Origin: Acidobacteriota bacterium
Lineage (GTDB): Bacteria; Acidobacteriota; Terriglobia; Bryobacterales; Bryobacteraceae
Assembly (NCBI GenBank): GCA_017307505.1
Contig: JAFKEE010000025.1
Coordinates: 62,001-126,000, forward strand
DNA length: 64,000 nt
Direction: 5' to 3'
The notes beneath the pieces are model-generated. The model was not told the origin of the DNA. It was given only the letters and a program-made list of their open reading frames with translations, and searched no databases. Below are positions 1 to 8,805 of the stretch, one piece after another (position 1 is the stretch's first letter; each line of letters begins with the position of its first letter). The position numbers and the translations under genes are program-made.

Positions 1-1050
1 GATCCCTTCCAGACCGACACCTACCGCAAGTCGATCCTGAACAACGGCACGCCCATCTTCTTCAACATCAGCACCGGGCCGGGCACCGCGTACGCGCCGT
101 CATTCCCCAGCGTGTTCACCGGCATTCCGGCCGGCTTCACCCTGGCGCTGCAGGACATTACCACCGTGGCTTCCGACTTCGCCACACTCTATTCCGCCAA
201 TGCGAATGTGAGCATCAGCCGCGAGCTGGCCAACAACCTGGGCTTCACCGCCACCTATCTCTATACACGCGGCAACCGCCTGCCCGTCTGGCGGAACATC
301 AATCTCGGCCTTACCGGCCAGACGCTGGCTGACGGACGTCCGATCTTCGGTGGAGCCCGCCCCAACGCCGCCTACGGCAACGTGCTCTCGGCCGAGTCAG
401 TGGGCCAGTCGAGCTACAACGGCCTGAACCTCACCTTGAACCGGCGCCTGACGCACGGCCTGGAAGTCTTCGGCACCTACACCTGGTCGCACGCCATCGA
501 CGATGCTCCGGAGCAGAACAACATCGACAGCGGCGCGTTCCTGCTGTCGGATCCCACCAACCGCCGCCGCGACCGGGGCAACGCGCTCACCGATCGCCGC
601 CACGCCTTCAATGCGAATGCACTCTGGACGCCGACCGTCAGCCTCGGCAATAAGGCCGTCAATTATCTGGCGAACAACAACCGCATCGCGCTGGCCGTCG
701 TCATGCAGAAGGGCGAGCTGTTCAACATGGGCAGCAACCGCTCCCTGAACGGCGACGCCTCCACCGCCGGCACCTACCAGCGCCCGCTGTTCATCGGCCG
801 CAACACGCTGAACGCGCCCGCGACCTATGAGTTCAACGTGCGCTACTCGCGCATCTTTGCCATCGGCGAGCGGTGGAAGCCCGAGTTCTTCGCCGAGACG
901 ACGAACATCTTCAACCACACCAATGTCACCGGCATCAACAGCAACGCCACGGTCGACACGCTGGGCAACATCACGGCCCTGCCGAACCAGGCTTGGACCT
1001 CGGCGATGGACCAGCGCCTGATCCAATTTGGCCTCAAGCTGAACTTCTAA
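1..1050 (+). CDS. TonB-dependent receptor, Oar-like (C-terminal part, 5' end outside window)
   Basis: The frame is open from base 1, so only the last 349 residues or so are present. The sequence is rich in alternating beta-strand patterns, with Asn/aromatic-rich turns (YLYTRGNRLP, GTYTWSHAIDD, FFAETTNIFNHTN), and ends in LKLNF with a terminal Phe, typical of an outer-membrane beta-barrel. The DPTNRRRDRGNAL...RRHAFN stretch is characteristic of the Oar/carboxypeptidase-regulatory TonB receptors that are strongly expanded in Acidobacteriota. The N-terminal CarboxypepD_reg and plug domains would lie upstream. The likely role is transport or outer-membrane structure; the substrate cannot be inferred. 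A strong hairpin follows the stop codon. Confidence 0.85.
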   Translation, partial: DPFQTDTYRKSILNNGTPIFFNISTGPGTAYAPSFPSVFTGIPAGFTLALQDITTVASDFATLYSANANVSISRELANNLGFTATYLYTRGNRLPVWRNINLGLTGQTLADGRPIFGGARPNAAYGNVLSAESVGQSSYNGLNLTLNRRLTHGLEVFGTYTWSHAIDDAPEQNNIDSGAFLLSDPTNRRRDRGNALTDRRHAFNANALWTPTVSLGNKAVNYLANNNRIALAVVMQKGELFNMGSNRSLNGDASTAGTYQRPLFIGRNTLNAPATYEFNVRYSRIFAIGERWKPEFFAETTNIFNHTNVTGINSNATVDTLGNITALPNQAWTSAMDQRLIQFGLKLNF

Positions 1051-1058
1051 ACGCAATA

Positions 1059-1099
1059 CGGCCCCGGTGAGCGAGCTCGCCGGGGCCGCCTTTCTTTAT
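1059..1099 (+). terminator. Rho-independent terminator, probably bidirectional
   Basis: Left arm CGGCCCCGGTGAGC (1059-1072) pairs with GCTCGCCGGGGCCG (1075-1088) with one G-T type mismatch, then a T-rich tail (CCTTTCTTTATA). It sits 8 bases after the TonB receptor stop and directly abuts the stop of the convergent thiolase gene, so it probably ends transcription from both sides. Confidence 0.8.
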
Positions 1100-2298
1100 A
1101 CCGGCTTCAGGACGGTACACACCGAAGCACAGATGGGCCCGCCGATATTGAACGTGGCCGCCGCCCGCGCATTCCTTACCTGCAGCTCCGCAGGGACCTT
1201 CCCCAACAACTGCCAGGCGCTCCAACCGATCATGGCGATCCCCGTGGCGCCAATCGGGTGTCCTTTGGCGATGAGGCCGCCGGAGGTGTTGATCCCGCAT
1301 TCGCCATCCGGCCGCGCCTTGCCATCCACCCAATATCGGGCGCCCTTGCCAGGCTCGGCTTTGCCAATGACCTCGGTCCCCAGGGCACCCATCACGGTGA
1401 AGCAATCGTGGACCTCGGCCACATTCACGTCAGCCGGCCCCAGGCCCGCCATCGCATAGGCGGTATTCATGGCCCGCCGGGCCCCGGCCGGACGCAGCAC
1501 GTCGCGCCCTTCCTTCTTCAAGGGATCCGTGGCCTGCCCCCAGCCGGCGATCTCAACGCAATCGGCCTTGCCGACACCCAACCGGGCCAGCCCTTCCTCG
1601 GTCGCCAGGATCAGCGCCGCATAGCCATCGGTGATTTGTGAGCAGTCGTAGGTCTTCAGCGGCAGGCCGTCCACGACGTAGCGGTTGATGCCCTCGATCG
1701 TCATGGCCTGAGCGAGCGTGATCTGGACCTTGCTCATCTGGGCATACGGGTTGAACTTCGCGTTGGCATACTCCTCCACGGCGATCTGCGCGAGGTGCTC
1801 CTCGGGTACGCCATGCTCCGTCATGTAGGTCTGCATGACCTCGGCGAAGATGTGCGGGAAGACAAAGGTCTTCCCTGCCCGCTCGTCCGGATGGGAGAAG
1901 TAGCCCAGCACCTTGCCGATGAGCTTGCCGTCCATCTTGCCTTCGGCATCGCGCATCTTCTCGTAGCCCACGGCGATGCCGGTCTCGCCCATCCCGAGTT
2001 GCAGCTTCTGAATGACGGAAAGCACGGCCTGACCGCCGGAGGCGCAGGCGTTCTCGACAGCCTCCATGGGCTTGCTCTCCAGGCCGGGCACCATGGCCAG
2101 CAGGCCCGACAGCAGCCCTTGCTCATTCAGCGAAAAGTTGCAGGCCGCTCCGACGGAAGCGACATCCAGGGCCGAGGCCTCGACGCCGATGGACTGGCAG
2201 GCGCCGGTGACGGCGTTGCTGAGAATCTCAGGAACGGATTGCCCCAACAGCTTCCCGAACTTCGAGGTGTGGAAAGCGGCGATGTAGATCTTTTTCAT
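1096..2298 (-). CDS. Thiolase family protein (acetyl-CoA acetyltransferase / SCP2-type thiolase)
   Basis: A 400-aa protein of normal thiolase length. The nucleophilic Cys is visible at residue 85 in VENACASGGQA, the GHPIGATG active-site His motif lies near the C-terminus, and VAEVHDCF is the internal His motif of SCP2-like thiolases. Members of this group cleave or form 3-ketoacyl-CoA in fatty-acid or side-chain beta-oxidation. The SDR gene 38 bp upstream on the same strand could supply or use the 3-hydroxy/3-ketoacyl intermediate, so the two probably form an operon. Biosynthetic versus degradative direction cannot be told from sequence. Confidence 0.88.
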   Translation of the reverse strand: MKKIYIAAFHTSKFGKLLGQSVPEILSNAVTGACQSIGVEASALDVASVGAACNFSLNEQGLLSGLLAMVPGLESKPMEAVENACASGGQAVLSVIQKLQLGMGETGIAVGYEKMRDAEGKMDGKLIGKVLGYFSHPDERAGKTFVFPHIFAEVMQTYMTEHGVPEEHLAQIAVEEYANAKFNPYAQMSKVQITLAQAMTIEGINRYVVDGLPLKTYDCSQITDGYAALILATEEGLARLGVGKADCVEIAGWGQATDPLKKEGRDVLRPAGARRAMNTAYAMAGLGPADVNVAEVHDCFTVMGALGTEVIGKAEPGKGARYWVDGKARPDGECGINTSGGLIAKGHPIGATGIAMIGWSAWQLLGKVPAELQVRNARAAATFNIGGPICASVCTVLKPV

Positions 2299-2336
2299 GT
2301 CTCAACCTTATTGTCCAGCCAGGAGCACGCGGAAGG

Positions 2337-3089
2337 CTAGGTGCCCACCACCACGCCGCCATCCACAGAGAGAACCGTGCCGGTGACGAAGGAAGCCGCG
2401 TCCGAGGCCAGCCACAGGTAAGCGTTCGCAATATCTTCGGGCTGACCCATGCGTCCGATGGGCGTGCGGCCGACCATGCCCTGCAGGATCTTCTCGGGCA
2501 TCTGTTTCACCATCTCCGTACCGATGAAGCCGGGGGCGACGGCGTTGACGCGGATTCCGAATTTGCCCAGTTCGCGAGCCCAGGTCTTCGTCATGCCGAT
2601 GACGCCGAATTTGGTGGCGACATAGTTGGTCTGCCCGAAGTTGCCGTAGAGCCCCACGACGGAGGAAGCGTTCAGGACCACACCGCCGCCACCGGCGATC
2701 ATGTGCGGCGCAACGGCCCGCGTACAGAGGAACACGCCCTTGAGGTTGACCCCCACCACGGCGTCGAAGCTCTCCTCGGCCATGAGACCGGCGACAGCGC
2801 CATCCTTATATTTGATGAGCTGTGCATCGCGCAGGATCCCCGCGTTATTGACGAGGACGTGAACTCCGCCCCACTTTTCCACTACGGTCTTCGCCGCTTC
2901 TTCCACTGCCGCAGCGTCGGTGACATTCACCTTCTGAAAGAGGCCGCCGCCAGTGGGCGCGGCTTCCGTCACGTCCCACCACGCGACCCGGCAGCCTTCC
3001 TGCGTGAAGCGTTCCGCCGTCGCTCGGCCGATGCCCGCCGCCGCGCCCGTCACGATCACGACTTTGCCTTCTAAACCCGTCTCGATCAT
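2337..3089 (-). CDS. SDR-family 3-oxoacyl-[ACP/CoA] reductase (FabG-like)
   Basis: A 250-aa classical short-chain dehydrogenase. It shows the cofactor motif TGAAAGIG near residue 15, NNAG in strand 4, catalytic Ser in NASSVVG, YxxxK as NYVATKFG, and the PGFIGTEM segment after it. The C-terminal VTGTVLSVDGG is typical of FabG-type enzymes. It is the first gene of a two-gene minus-strand unit with the thiolase, which suggests acyl-CoA metabolism (3-hydroxyacyl/3-ketoacyl interconversion) rather than housekeeping fatty-acid synthesis. Asp after the second beta-strand (WWDV) hints at NAD(H) preference; this is inference. Confidence 0.88.
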   Translation of the reverse strand: MIETGLEGKVVIVTGAAAGIGRATAERFTQEGCRVAWWDVTEAAPTGGGLFQKVNVTDAAAVEEAAKTVVEKWGGVHVLVNNAGILRDAQLIKYKDGAVAGLMAEESFDAVVGVNLKGVFLCTRAVAPHMIAGGGGVVLNASSVVGLYGNFGQTNYVATKFGVIGMTKTWARELGKFGIRVNAVAPGFIGTEMVKQMPEKILQGMVGRTPIGRMGQPEDIANAYLWLASDAASFVTGTVLSVDGGVVVGT

Positions 3090-3192
3090 CGAAGCCCTCC
3101 TGGCTTAGTCTACCCAGCGGGGCTGCTTCGTGGCCCGCCCCTTGATTTCGTGCTTCCCCATCGAGCGTCCTTCCCCGATAATTAAAAAGCCT

Positions 3193-4590
3193 ATGGATGA
3201 AGAGCGCCGCAAACGCGTCCTGATCGTCGACGATGAGGCCAATCAGCGATCCGCCGTCTCCCGCATGGTGGAGCGATGGGGCTTCGCGATTGAAACCGCC
3301 GCCGACGGGCAGGAAGCCCTCGACAAGATCCCGGTCTTCCAGCCGCACACCATTGTCACCGACATCATGATGCCGGGCATGGACGGGATGGAGCTCCTGA
3401 AGCGGTTGAATGAGGCCGGCGGGGCTCCGCCGGTGATCGTGCTGACGGCATTCGGCAGCATGGATGCGGCGGTCACTACGGTTCACGAGCTGGGGGCGTT
3501 CTGGTTCGTGGAAAAGCCCATCCGCCCGCGGGCGTTCCACGTGCTGCTGGACCGTGCCGTCTCGCACCATCGCCTCTATGAAGACAAGGAGAGGCTGGAG
3601 CGGCAACTGAGCAACCGGGGCGTGTTCGGGAAGCTGATCGGCTCCAGCGCGGCGATGCAGCAGGTGTACTTTCTGTTGCGGCAGGCCGCGCCTTCCAGCG
3701 CCAACATCCTGATTCAAGGCGAAAGCGGCACCGGCAAGGAGCTCGTGGCACGGCTGGTGCACGACCTGAGTCCACGGGCCGGCGGCCCCTTTGTGGCGAT
3801 GAACTGCGCCGCCCTGCCCGAGACCCTGATCGAGAGCGAGTTGTTCGGCCACGAGAAGGGCGCGTTCACCGGGGCCCTGGCGGCGCGGCAAGGCTGCTTT
3901 GAGCTGGCGAACCACGGCACGCTGCTGCTGGACGAGATCGGGGAGATGCCGCTGACCCTGCAGTCGAAGCTGCTGCGGGTGCTGGAAGACCAGCGCATCC
4001 GGCGCGTGGGTGCGGAGCGGGAGATCCAACTGGATGTCAGGGTGCTGGCCGCCACCAACCGGGACCTGGGCGCGATGGCGAAGGAAGGAAAGTTCCGCGA
4101 GGATCTGTACTACCGGCTCACGGTGCTGCCGGTTTCGCTGCCGCCCCTGCGCGACCGGTTGGAGGATATCCCCGACATCAGCGAAGCGATGCTCGCCGAC
4201 CTGAACCCCAAGCACGGCACACGGATTACCGGCATCCAGCCGGCGGCCATGCAGGCGCTGATGCGGTATAACTGGCCGGGCAATGTGCGCGAGCTGCGCA
4301 ATGTGGTCGAGCGCGCCTGTGTGCTGGCGGCGGAAGGCGACATCCGGCTGGAGCACCTGCCCGCGCAGATTGCCGGGGCAAGCGGCGAGGTCGCGCGCCG
4401 GTCGCTGGGTCCGATCCCGTCCATCACCTTCCAGGTGGGCGCGACGCTGGAGCGCGCGGAGCGGGACATCATCGAACTTACGCTGATGCACACGAAGAAC
4501 AACCGGACGCGGGCCGCTGAAATATTGGGCATCAATCAGAAGACGCTTTACAACAAATTGAAGGAGTACGGCGAGGAACCCGGCGAATGA
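3193..4590 (+). CDS. Sigma-54-dependent response regulator, NtrC family
   Basis: A 465-aa protein with a receiver domain (DD acidic pair at residues 13-14, phosphoacceptor Asp57 in VTDIMMPGMDG, Lys in EKP), an AAA+ domain (Walker A GESGTGK at 176-182, sigma54-contacting GAFTGA at 223-228, Walker B LLLDEIGEM), and a Fis-type HTH at the C-terminus (RAAEILGINQKTLYNKL). It should activate RNA polymerase-sigma54 after phosphorylation. The start is placed at the ATG at 3193 because the receiver domain begins right after it; the frame is open 63 bases further upstream. The stop overlaps the kinase start by 4 bases (ATGA), so the pair is a translationally coupled two-component system. Confidence 0.93.
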   Translation: MDEERRKRVLIVDDEANQRSAVSRMVERWGFAIETAADGQEALDKIPVFQPHTIVTDIMMPGMDGMELLKRLNEAGGAPPVIVLTAFGSMDAAVTTVHELGAFWFVEKPIRPRAFHVLLDRAVSHHRLYEDKERLERQLSNRGVFGKLIGSSAAMQQVYFLLRQAAPSSANILIQGESGTGKELVARLVHDLSPRAGGPFVAMNCAALPETLIESELFGHEKGAFTGALAARQGCFELANHGTLLLDEIGEMPLTLQSKLLRVLEDQRIRRVGAEREIQLDVRVLAATNRDLGAMAKEGKFREDLYYRLTVLPVSLPPLRDRLEDIPDISEAMLADLNPKHGTRITGIQPAAMQALMRYNWPGNVRELRNVVERACVLAAEGDIRLEHLPAQIAGASGEVARRSLGPIPSITFQVGATLERAERDIIELTLMHTKNNRTRAAEILGINQKTLYNKLKEYGEEPGE

Positions 4591-6380
4591 TCTCGCTGAA
4601 GGCGAAAATCCTGCTGTTCACCGTAGCGCTGGTCTCCGCCCTGGTTGCGGCTCTGTCGGTTCTGCTGCTCAACAACCTGATTGAGTCGAACCTGCAGAAT
4701 TCGATGCGTCTGACGGAGATGGCGGCGCAGCAGACGAAGGAGATGCTGCTGCTGCGGCTGGAGGATTCCTGGAAAGGCGGCGCCTCGGACCGGACCCTGT
4801 GGAGCGAAGCCATCGCTTCGGACCCGCGGCTGGCGGCCTTTCTCAAGAACAGCGTGGCCCAGGCTCCGGCGCTGGTGGAGATCTCGATTGCCGGAGCAGA
4901 TGACCACATTCTGATCTCCTCGATCCGTTCCGACGTGGGGCGAATTCTGCCCCAACGGCCCACCCTGCGGGAGTTGCTGGCGCTGGGGCCGATCGACCGG
5001 CTGCAGCGTATCTTCGACCGCGGACCGGATTATGAGCTGCGGATCCCGATCGGCCTGCTGGACGAGCCCGGCACGATATTTACGATCCAGGTGCTGGTCT
5101 CAACCGTGCTGATCCGGGACGCCTTGCGGCCTGGTTTGCGATGGATTGGTCTGGCCAGCCTGATTACCCTGGGGGTGTCCCTGCTGCTGGTGACGCTGCT
5201 GGGCGGGTATGTGTCCCATAACCTGAACCTGATTGAGCAGGACATCGACCTGATCCGGCAAGGGCAGCAGCCCTCGATTCTGCCCACGCGAACCTCGTCG
5301 CCCGAGTTTGCGGCCGTGCAGTCGAAGCTGAGTCTGCTGGGCGCCGAGGTCCGCGATACGGCGAAGACCGCGGCCGACTTTCGTGCGCGCGTGGCGAATG
5401 TCCTGGAGCGGCTGGAGGAGGGCATCCTGCTGTTCGACGCCAACCAGCGGCTGATCCTGAGCGGAGGCGCCGCCGAGTCCCTGCTTGGCCTGTCGCCGGA
5501 GAAGCTGGATCTGGAAACCTCACCGCTGGGCCCGATGGTGCGAGCGGCGATCCAGGACGGCCGCAGCCTGGCGGAGCGGCTCATTGAATGGCCCGGCCAC
5601 ATCGAGCATCCGCACCTGCTGGTCACACTCGACTATTTCGCCGACGGCCGGGTGCTGGTCCATTTGCGCGATCCCGAGGCGCGCCAGCAGATCGAATCGC
5701 AAATGGAACTGTTGTCGAGGCTCGACGCCATCAACCGCCTGACGGGCGGAGTGGCGCATGAGATCAAGAACCCGCTGAACTCAATTGCCGCGCGGATCGC
5801 TCTGCTGGAGTCGATGGTGGGCGAAGAGTCGGCGGAGGCGGAAGAGGAGATCCGAGTAATTGGGGAGGAAGTCCAGCGGCTCGACCGGGTGGTGCGTACG
5901 TTTCTGGAGTTCACCCGCCCGGTGGAACTCGCCCACGTCGAGCTAGATATAGTCCATCTGGCTGCTGAAGTGACGGGCTTCATCCAGGCTGATGCAGACC
6001 GGCACGGGGTGGAGGTGCTGTGTACCGCCCAGCCGGAGAGGATCCTGGTACGCGGCGATGCCGATCTGCTGCGGCAGGCGCTGATGAACCTGGCCGTCAA
6101 CGCGATCGAGGCGATGCAGCAGGGCGGGACGCTACGCCTGCGCCTGGAGCAGGGCCCGCGTGACGTGCGGATTATCGTTTCCGACACAGGCCCCGGCATC
6201 CCCCGGGAACAGCGAGAGAAGATCTTCCAGCTGTACTACACGACCAAGAAGGGTGGGTCAGGCTATGGCCTGGCCATGGTTTACCGCGCCGTCCAGCTTC
6301 ATGGCGGTAGGATTGAAGTGGACAGCGAACCCGGCCACGGCGCGCGGTTCATCCTGATACTACCCGCAGTCGCCAGCTAA
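4587..6380 (+). CDS. Membrane sensor histidine kinase (partner of the NtrC-type regulator)
   Basis: A 597-aa kinase with an N-terminal transmembrane helix (about 7-29), an extracytoplasmic sensor region, a second helix around 183-207, a PAS-like segment (EEGILLFDANQRLIL), a HisKA box with phosphoacceptor His391 in GGVAHEIKNPLN, and an HATPase_c domain (N-box NLAVNAIEAM, DTGPGIP, GSGYGLAMVY). It phosphorylates the regulator encoded immediately upstream, with which it overlaps by 4 bases. The ligand is unknown. The H-box sequence is of the NtrB/ZraS-like type that commonly partners sigma54 regulators. Confidence 0.92.
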   Translation: MISLKAKILLFTVALVSALVAALSVLLLNNLIESNLQNSMRLTEMAAQQTKEMLLLRLEDSWKGGASDRTLWSEAIASDPRLAAFLKNSVAQAPALVEISIAGADDHILISSIRSDVGRILPQRPTLRELLALGPIDRLQRIFDRGPDYELRIPIGLLDEPGTIFTIQVLVSTVLIRDALRPGLRWIGLASLITLGVSLLLVTLLGGYVSHNLNLIEQDIDLIRQGQQPSILPTRTSSPEFAAVQSKLSLLGAEVRDTAKTAADFRARVANVLERLEEGILLFDANQRLILSGGAAESLLGLSPEKLDLETSPLGPMVRAAIQDGRSLAERLIEWPGHIEHPHLLVTLDYFADGRVLVHLRDPEARQQIESQMELLSRLDAINRLTGGVAHEIKNPLNSIAARIALLESMVGEESAEAEEEIRVIGEEVQRLDRVVRTFLEFTRPVELAHVELDIVHLAAEVTGFIQADADRHGVEVLCTAQPERILVRGDADLLRQALMNLAVNAIEAMQQGGTLRLRLEQGPRDVRIIVSDTGPGIPREQREKIFQLYYTTKKGGSGYGLAMVYRAVQLHGGRIEVDSEPGHGARFILILPAVAS

Positions 6381-6385
6381 TCCAA

Positions 6386-6958
6386 ATGCACATGACGAAG
6401 CCAGTCACCGCCCAATCCGCTCTCGCCCTGCTGCTGATGCTATCCTCCACCGGCTGCACCTGGTTCGGCCGTAAACCCAAGGTGGCGCAGCCCCCGCGGC
6501 AGCCGCAACCGGTCGTGGTCGTACCACCGGCGACCACACCCGAGCCAGAACCCGCACCACCCCCGCCGCAAGTGCAACCCGAGCCGCAGCCCGTTCCGGC
6601 GCCGCAGCAACAGCAGCCGCCGACGCCGCCCAAGCCCAAGCCCCCCGCGCCGACCCCGAAGCCGCCGGTGCAGACTCCGGTTCCGGCTCACGAACCGCCC
6701 TCGTTTGGGCAGATCCTGAGTCCGCAGCAACAGACGGAGTTGCGGAACTCGTACCAGCAGAACGCCCAGTTTGCCCGGCAGGTGCTGGGTCAGGTGAAGG
6801 GCCGGGCCCTCTCCCGCGAACAGGCGGAGGCGGCGAACCGGATCCGGTCGTTCCTGAGCCAGGCGGACGAAGCGCAGGCCAAGGACCCGGCGACGGCGGC
6901 GCGGCTGGCGCAGCGTGCGCAGATCCTGGCTCGGGATTTGCAGTCGACGCTACGGTAA
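6386..6958 (+). CDS. Proline-rich lipoprotein, third gene of the two-component operon
   Basis: A 190-aa protein with a signal peptide and lipobox ending LSSTGC, so the mature N-terminal Cys should be lipidated. Residues about 35-100 are very rich in Pro, Gln and Lys (repeated PEPQP / PPKPKPPAP), a likely extended spacer across the periplasm or peptidoglycan. The remaining C-terminal part (LSPQQQTELRNSYQQN...ARLAQRAQILARDLQSTL) is predicted helical. It starts 5 bases after the kinase stop, so it is co-transcribed and may take part in envelope sensing; that role is inference. A second ATG two codons in is an alternative start. No specific family is recognised. Confidence 0.75.
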   Translation: MHMTKPVTAQSALALLLMLSSTGCTWFGRKPKVAQPPRQPQPVVVVPPATTPEPEPAPPPPQVQPEPQPVPAPQQQQPPTPPKPKPPAPTPKPPVQTPVPAHEPPSFGQILSPQQQTELRNSYQQNAQFARQVLGQVKGRALSREQAEAANRIRSFLSQADEAQAKDPATAARLAQRAQILARDLQSTLR

Positions 6959-7008
6959 GGAACATTGGTGGGCGATCTGCCCCCGGAGAGAGCTGCAAGG
7001 CCGGGCGG

Positions 7009-7440
7009 AATGGGTTTGTTCCCTCAAAAAATGGAATTGCCGTGGGTGGGTGGCGCTCCCTTCCGGTGACGGCTCGAATGGCTTTGTTCCCTCACGGAGA
7101 GAGGTTTCTGCCATCCGGACCGGTCAGCGCCCTGATTCCATACCGCAGAGTCCGGAAGCCATCGGTCTAGCTGACTTCAAGGATGGGTTTGATCCCTCAA
7201 AAAGAGAGGATTCTGCTACACCGGGCGGCCAGCGATCTGATTCCGTGCGGCGAAGTCTGGAATCGACCGGCAAGGCCGGTCGCCAGAATGGCTTTGTTCC
7301 CTCATAGAGAGAGGATTCCGCCCCTCCGGCCAGCCAGTGGTCTGATTCCATACTACTGAGTCAAAAATCGATCAGCCGTGCCGGCCACCAAAATGGCTTT
7401 GTTCCCTCACGGAGAGAGGATTTCCAGACGAATGGCTGCG
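7009..7440. repeat. Tandem array with exact 105-bp period (intergenic)
   Basis: A core AATGGCTTTGTTCCCTCA followed by GAGAGAGGATTC occurs at 7077, 7182, 7287 and 7392, giving three intervals of exactly 105 bp. A degenerate fifth copy lies at 7009, 68 bp earlier and out of phase. Within a unit, CTGATTCC about 55 bases after the core is also conserved. Because 105 is 35 codons, one plus-strand frame reads as NGFVPS-x-RED repeats, but it has no clear start and contains TAG in the third unit. It lies downstream of the lipoprotein gene. It could be a decayed coding repeat or a non-coding repeat; the sequence does not decide. Confidence 0.8.
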
Positions 7441-8016
7441 TCCAGGCGCAGCAATCGCGAGCAGGAAACGAACGATGCAAATGTCAAAGAGCGACGTCCG
7501 GGCGTGCCGCCCAGCCGAACTCCGATCCGGAACGAGCACACACGTTCCCGTTCGCGCGTTATGATCTGACACTTCACCAAGCGTTTCCGTTCGGGGTGGC
7601 GGCATCTGCCTGAAAAGACGCAGATTATTTTCCTGCCATGACCCGGACCGGTTTCAGCGACCAACCCGATTCCGCCGGATTGGGGACCGACGATTGAACT
7701 CAGGCTGTTTCTCTCACCTGAGCGGCAGGAAACGGAAGCCGCATCCGGCCGCACGAGCGGAGCCGGTCGAGGTGGTTCGCAACTCTACCTGTCTTTTGAC
7801 CCCGCTCCGGTCAAAACCGCCGGAGCTGTTACAGAATATGACTGATGAGTCCGATTGCTGCCGGTGGGGGTGAGTTGTAGAGGCCAGCGGTTCGGGCTTT
7901 CTGGGCAGCTACCTTTTGATGGGCGCTGATCGAGGGACGTTCCGCCTCCGGCCGGTGCTGATCCGGTCGCTTGCCTGCGACTCGACGGTTGACTTCGGCA
8001 GCCAGGTCATTGATCG
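7441..8016. other. Intergenic stretch without recognisable gene
   Basis: About 575 bases between the 105-bp repeat array and the next gene. Open frames here lack ribosome binding sites, family resemblance or plausible composition (Arg/Ser-rich shadow translations). A promoter for the downstream EF-hand gene must lie here, but no convincing hexamers were recognised. Confidence 0.5.
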
Positions 8017-8685
8017 ATGAAGCGAACGCTAGCCATTGTTGTCTCCATCCTGCTGTCGACGGGCGGGTATCTGCACGCGCATCCATCGGGCGAATACGAG
8101 CAGTCCTCGACGATCTCCGTCCTGAGGGGTCAGGTGCAAGTGCAACTATGCCTGAGCCCTGGTGTCGCCGTGTATCGCAGCATACTGACGATGATTGACC
8201 TGAACGCCGATGGGGCGGTTTCGGAATCCGAACAGCAAGCCTATGCGCAAAGGGTGCTCGGGGATGTTTCGTTGACTGTCGATGGGCAGCGCCTGCCGCT
8301 GCGGCTGGCAGCGAGCAAATTCGCGGCGCCAGAGGCACTCAAGGAGGGCCGGGGCACGATTGAGGTCGACCTTACGGCTGATGTCCCAGCCAACGGTCAG
8401 AACCGGAAGCTGGTCTTCGAGAACAAACACCGGCGGGACATCTCGACTTATTCGGTGAATGCACTCACGACGGGCGCTCCGGGCATCCAGGTGGCGAAGC
8501 AAGAGCGCAACCCCGAGCAATCCGAACTTCGTTTGGATTACGTGCAATCGGGGGAGAGCCAAAGCCCGATCGAGTTTTTGCTGTCGCCGGCCCTGAGGAG
8601 CACGCTGTGTATGTTTGCGGTGCTGTTACTTTCCGCGGGCGGGTACTACTGGCTGCAGCGAAGAGGGAGCGGGGGCGTGCAGTAG
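8017..8685 (+). CDS. Exported EF-hand protein with C-terminal membrane anchor
   Basis: A 222-aa protein with a signal peptide (residues 1-21, cleavage near LHAHP), an EF-hand calcium loop at about 61-72 (DLNADGAVSESE, with D1, N3, D5, G6 and E12 all canonical), and a C-terminal transmembrane helix (about 193-212) followed by RR. The AHPSGEY opening, the segment around the EF-hand and the following VSLTVDGQRLPL resemble the extracytoplasmic N-terminal part of HupE/UreJ-like proteins, but the multi-spanning transporter part is absent. The function is unknown. The gene stands alone between a repeat region and the convergent secreted-protein cluster. Confidence 0.75.
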   Translation: MKRTLAIVVSILLSTGGYLHAHPSGEYEQSSTISVLRGQVQVQLCLSPGVAVYRSILTMIDLNADGAVSESEQQAYAQRVLGDVSLTVDGQRLPLRLAASKFAAPEALKEGRGTIEVDLTADVPANGQNRKLVFENKHRRDISTYSVNALTTGAPGIQVAKQERNPEQSELRLDYVQSGESQSPIEFLLSPALRSTLCMFAVLLLSAGGYYWLQRRGSGGVQ

Positions 8686-8771
8686 GCGGGACGAGCCGCT
8701 GAGAACGGTGATCTGGCTCGCATTGAAGAAGCTCGAAGCCTATCGAACACCTCACCGGTTGTGGATCGGGG

Positions 8772-8797
8772 CCCGGGGGCGCGGCAACGCCCCCGGG
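8772..8797 (-). terminator. GC-rich hairpin after the last 920-aa paralog
   Basis: A perfect 10-bp stem CCCGGGGGCG / CGCCCCCGGG with a 6-base loop begins 8 bases past the stop codon of the 8806-11565 gene (minus strand). There is no clear U-tract, so it may be a processing or stabilising hairpin rather than a classical intrinsic terminator. Confidence 0.55.
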
Positions 8798-8805
8798 TCC
8801 GGGTG

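Noticed and set aside
2845-4491. Long antisense open frame of 548 codons opposite the sigma54 regulator
   Set aside because: The translation is rich in His, Arg, Gln and Pro without domains, while the opposite strand encodes a complete NtrC-type regulator. It is a high-GC shadow frame.
7009-7440. CRISPR array
   Set aside because: The units are 105 bp in direct succession with partial conservation throughout. There is no short invariant repeat alternating with unique spacers and no cas gene in the window.
7829-8338. Minus-strand open frame opposite the EF-hand gene
   Set aside because: It is Arg/Pro/Ser-rich with no motif, whereas the plus strand has a signal peptide, an EF-hand and a transmembrane anchor.
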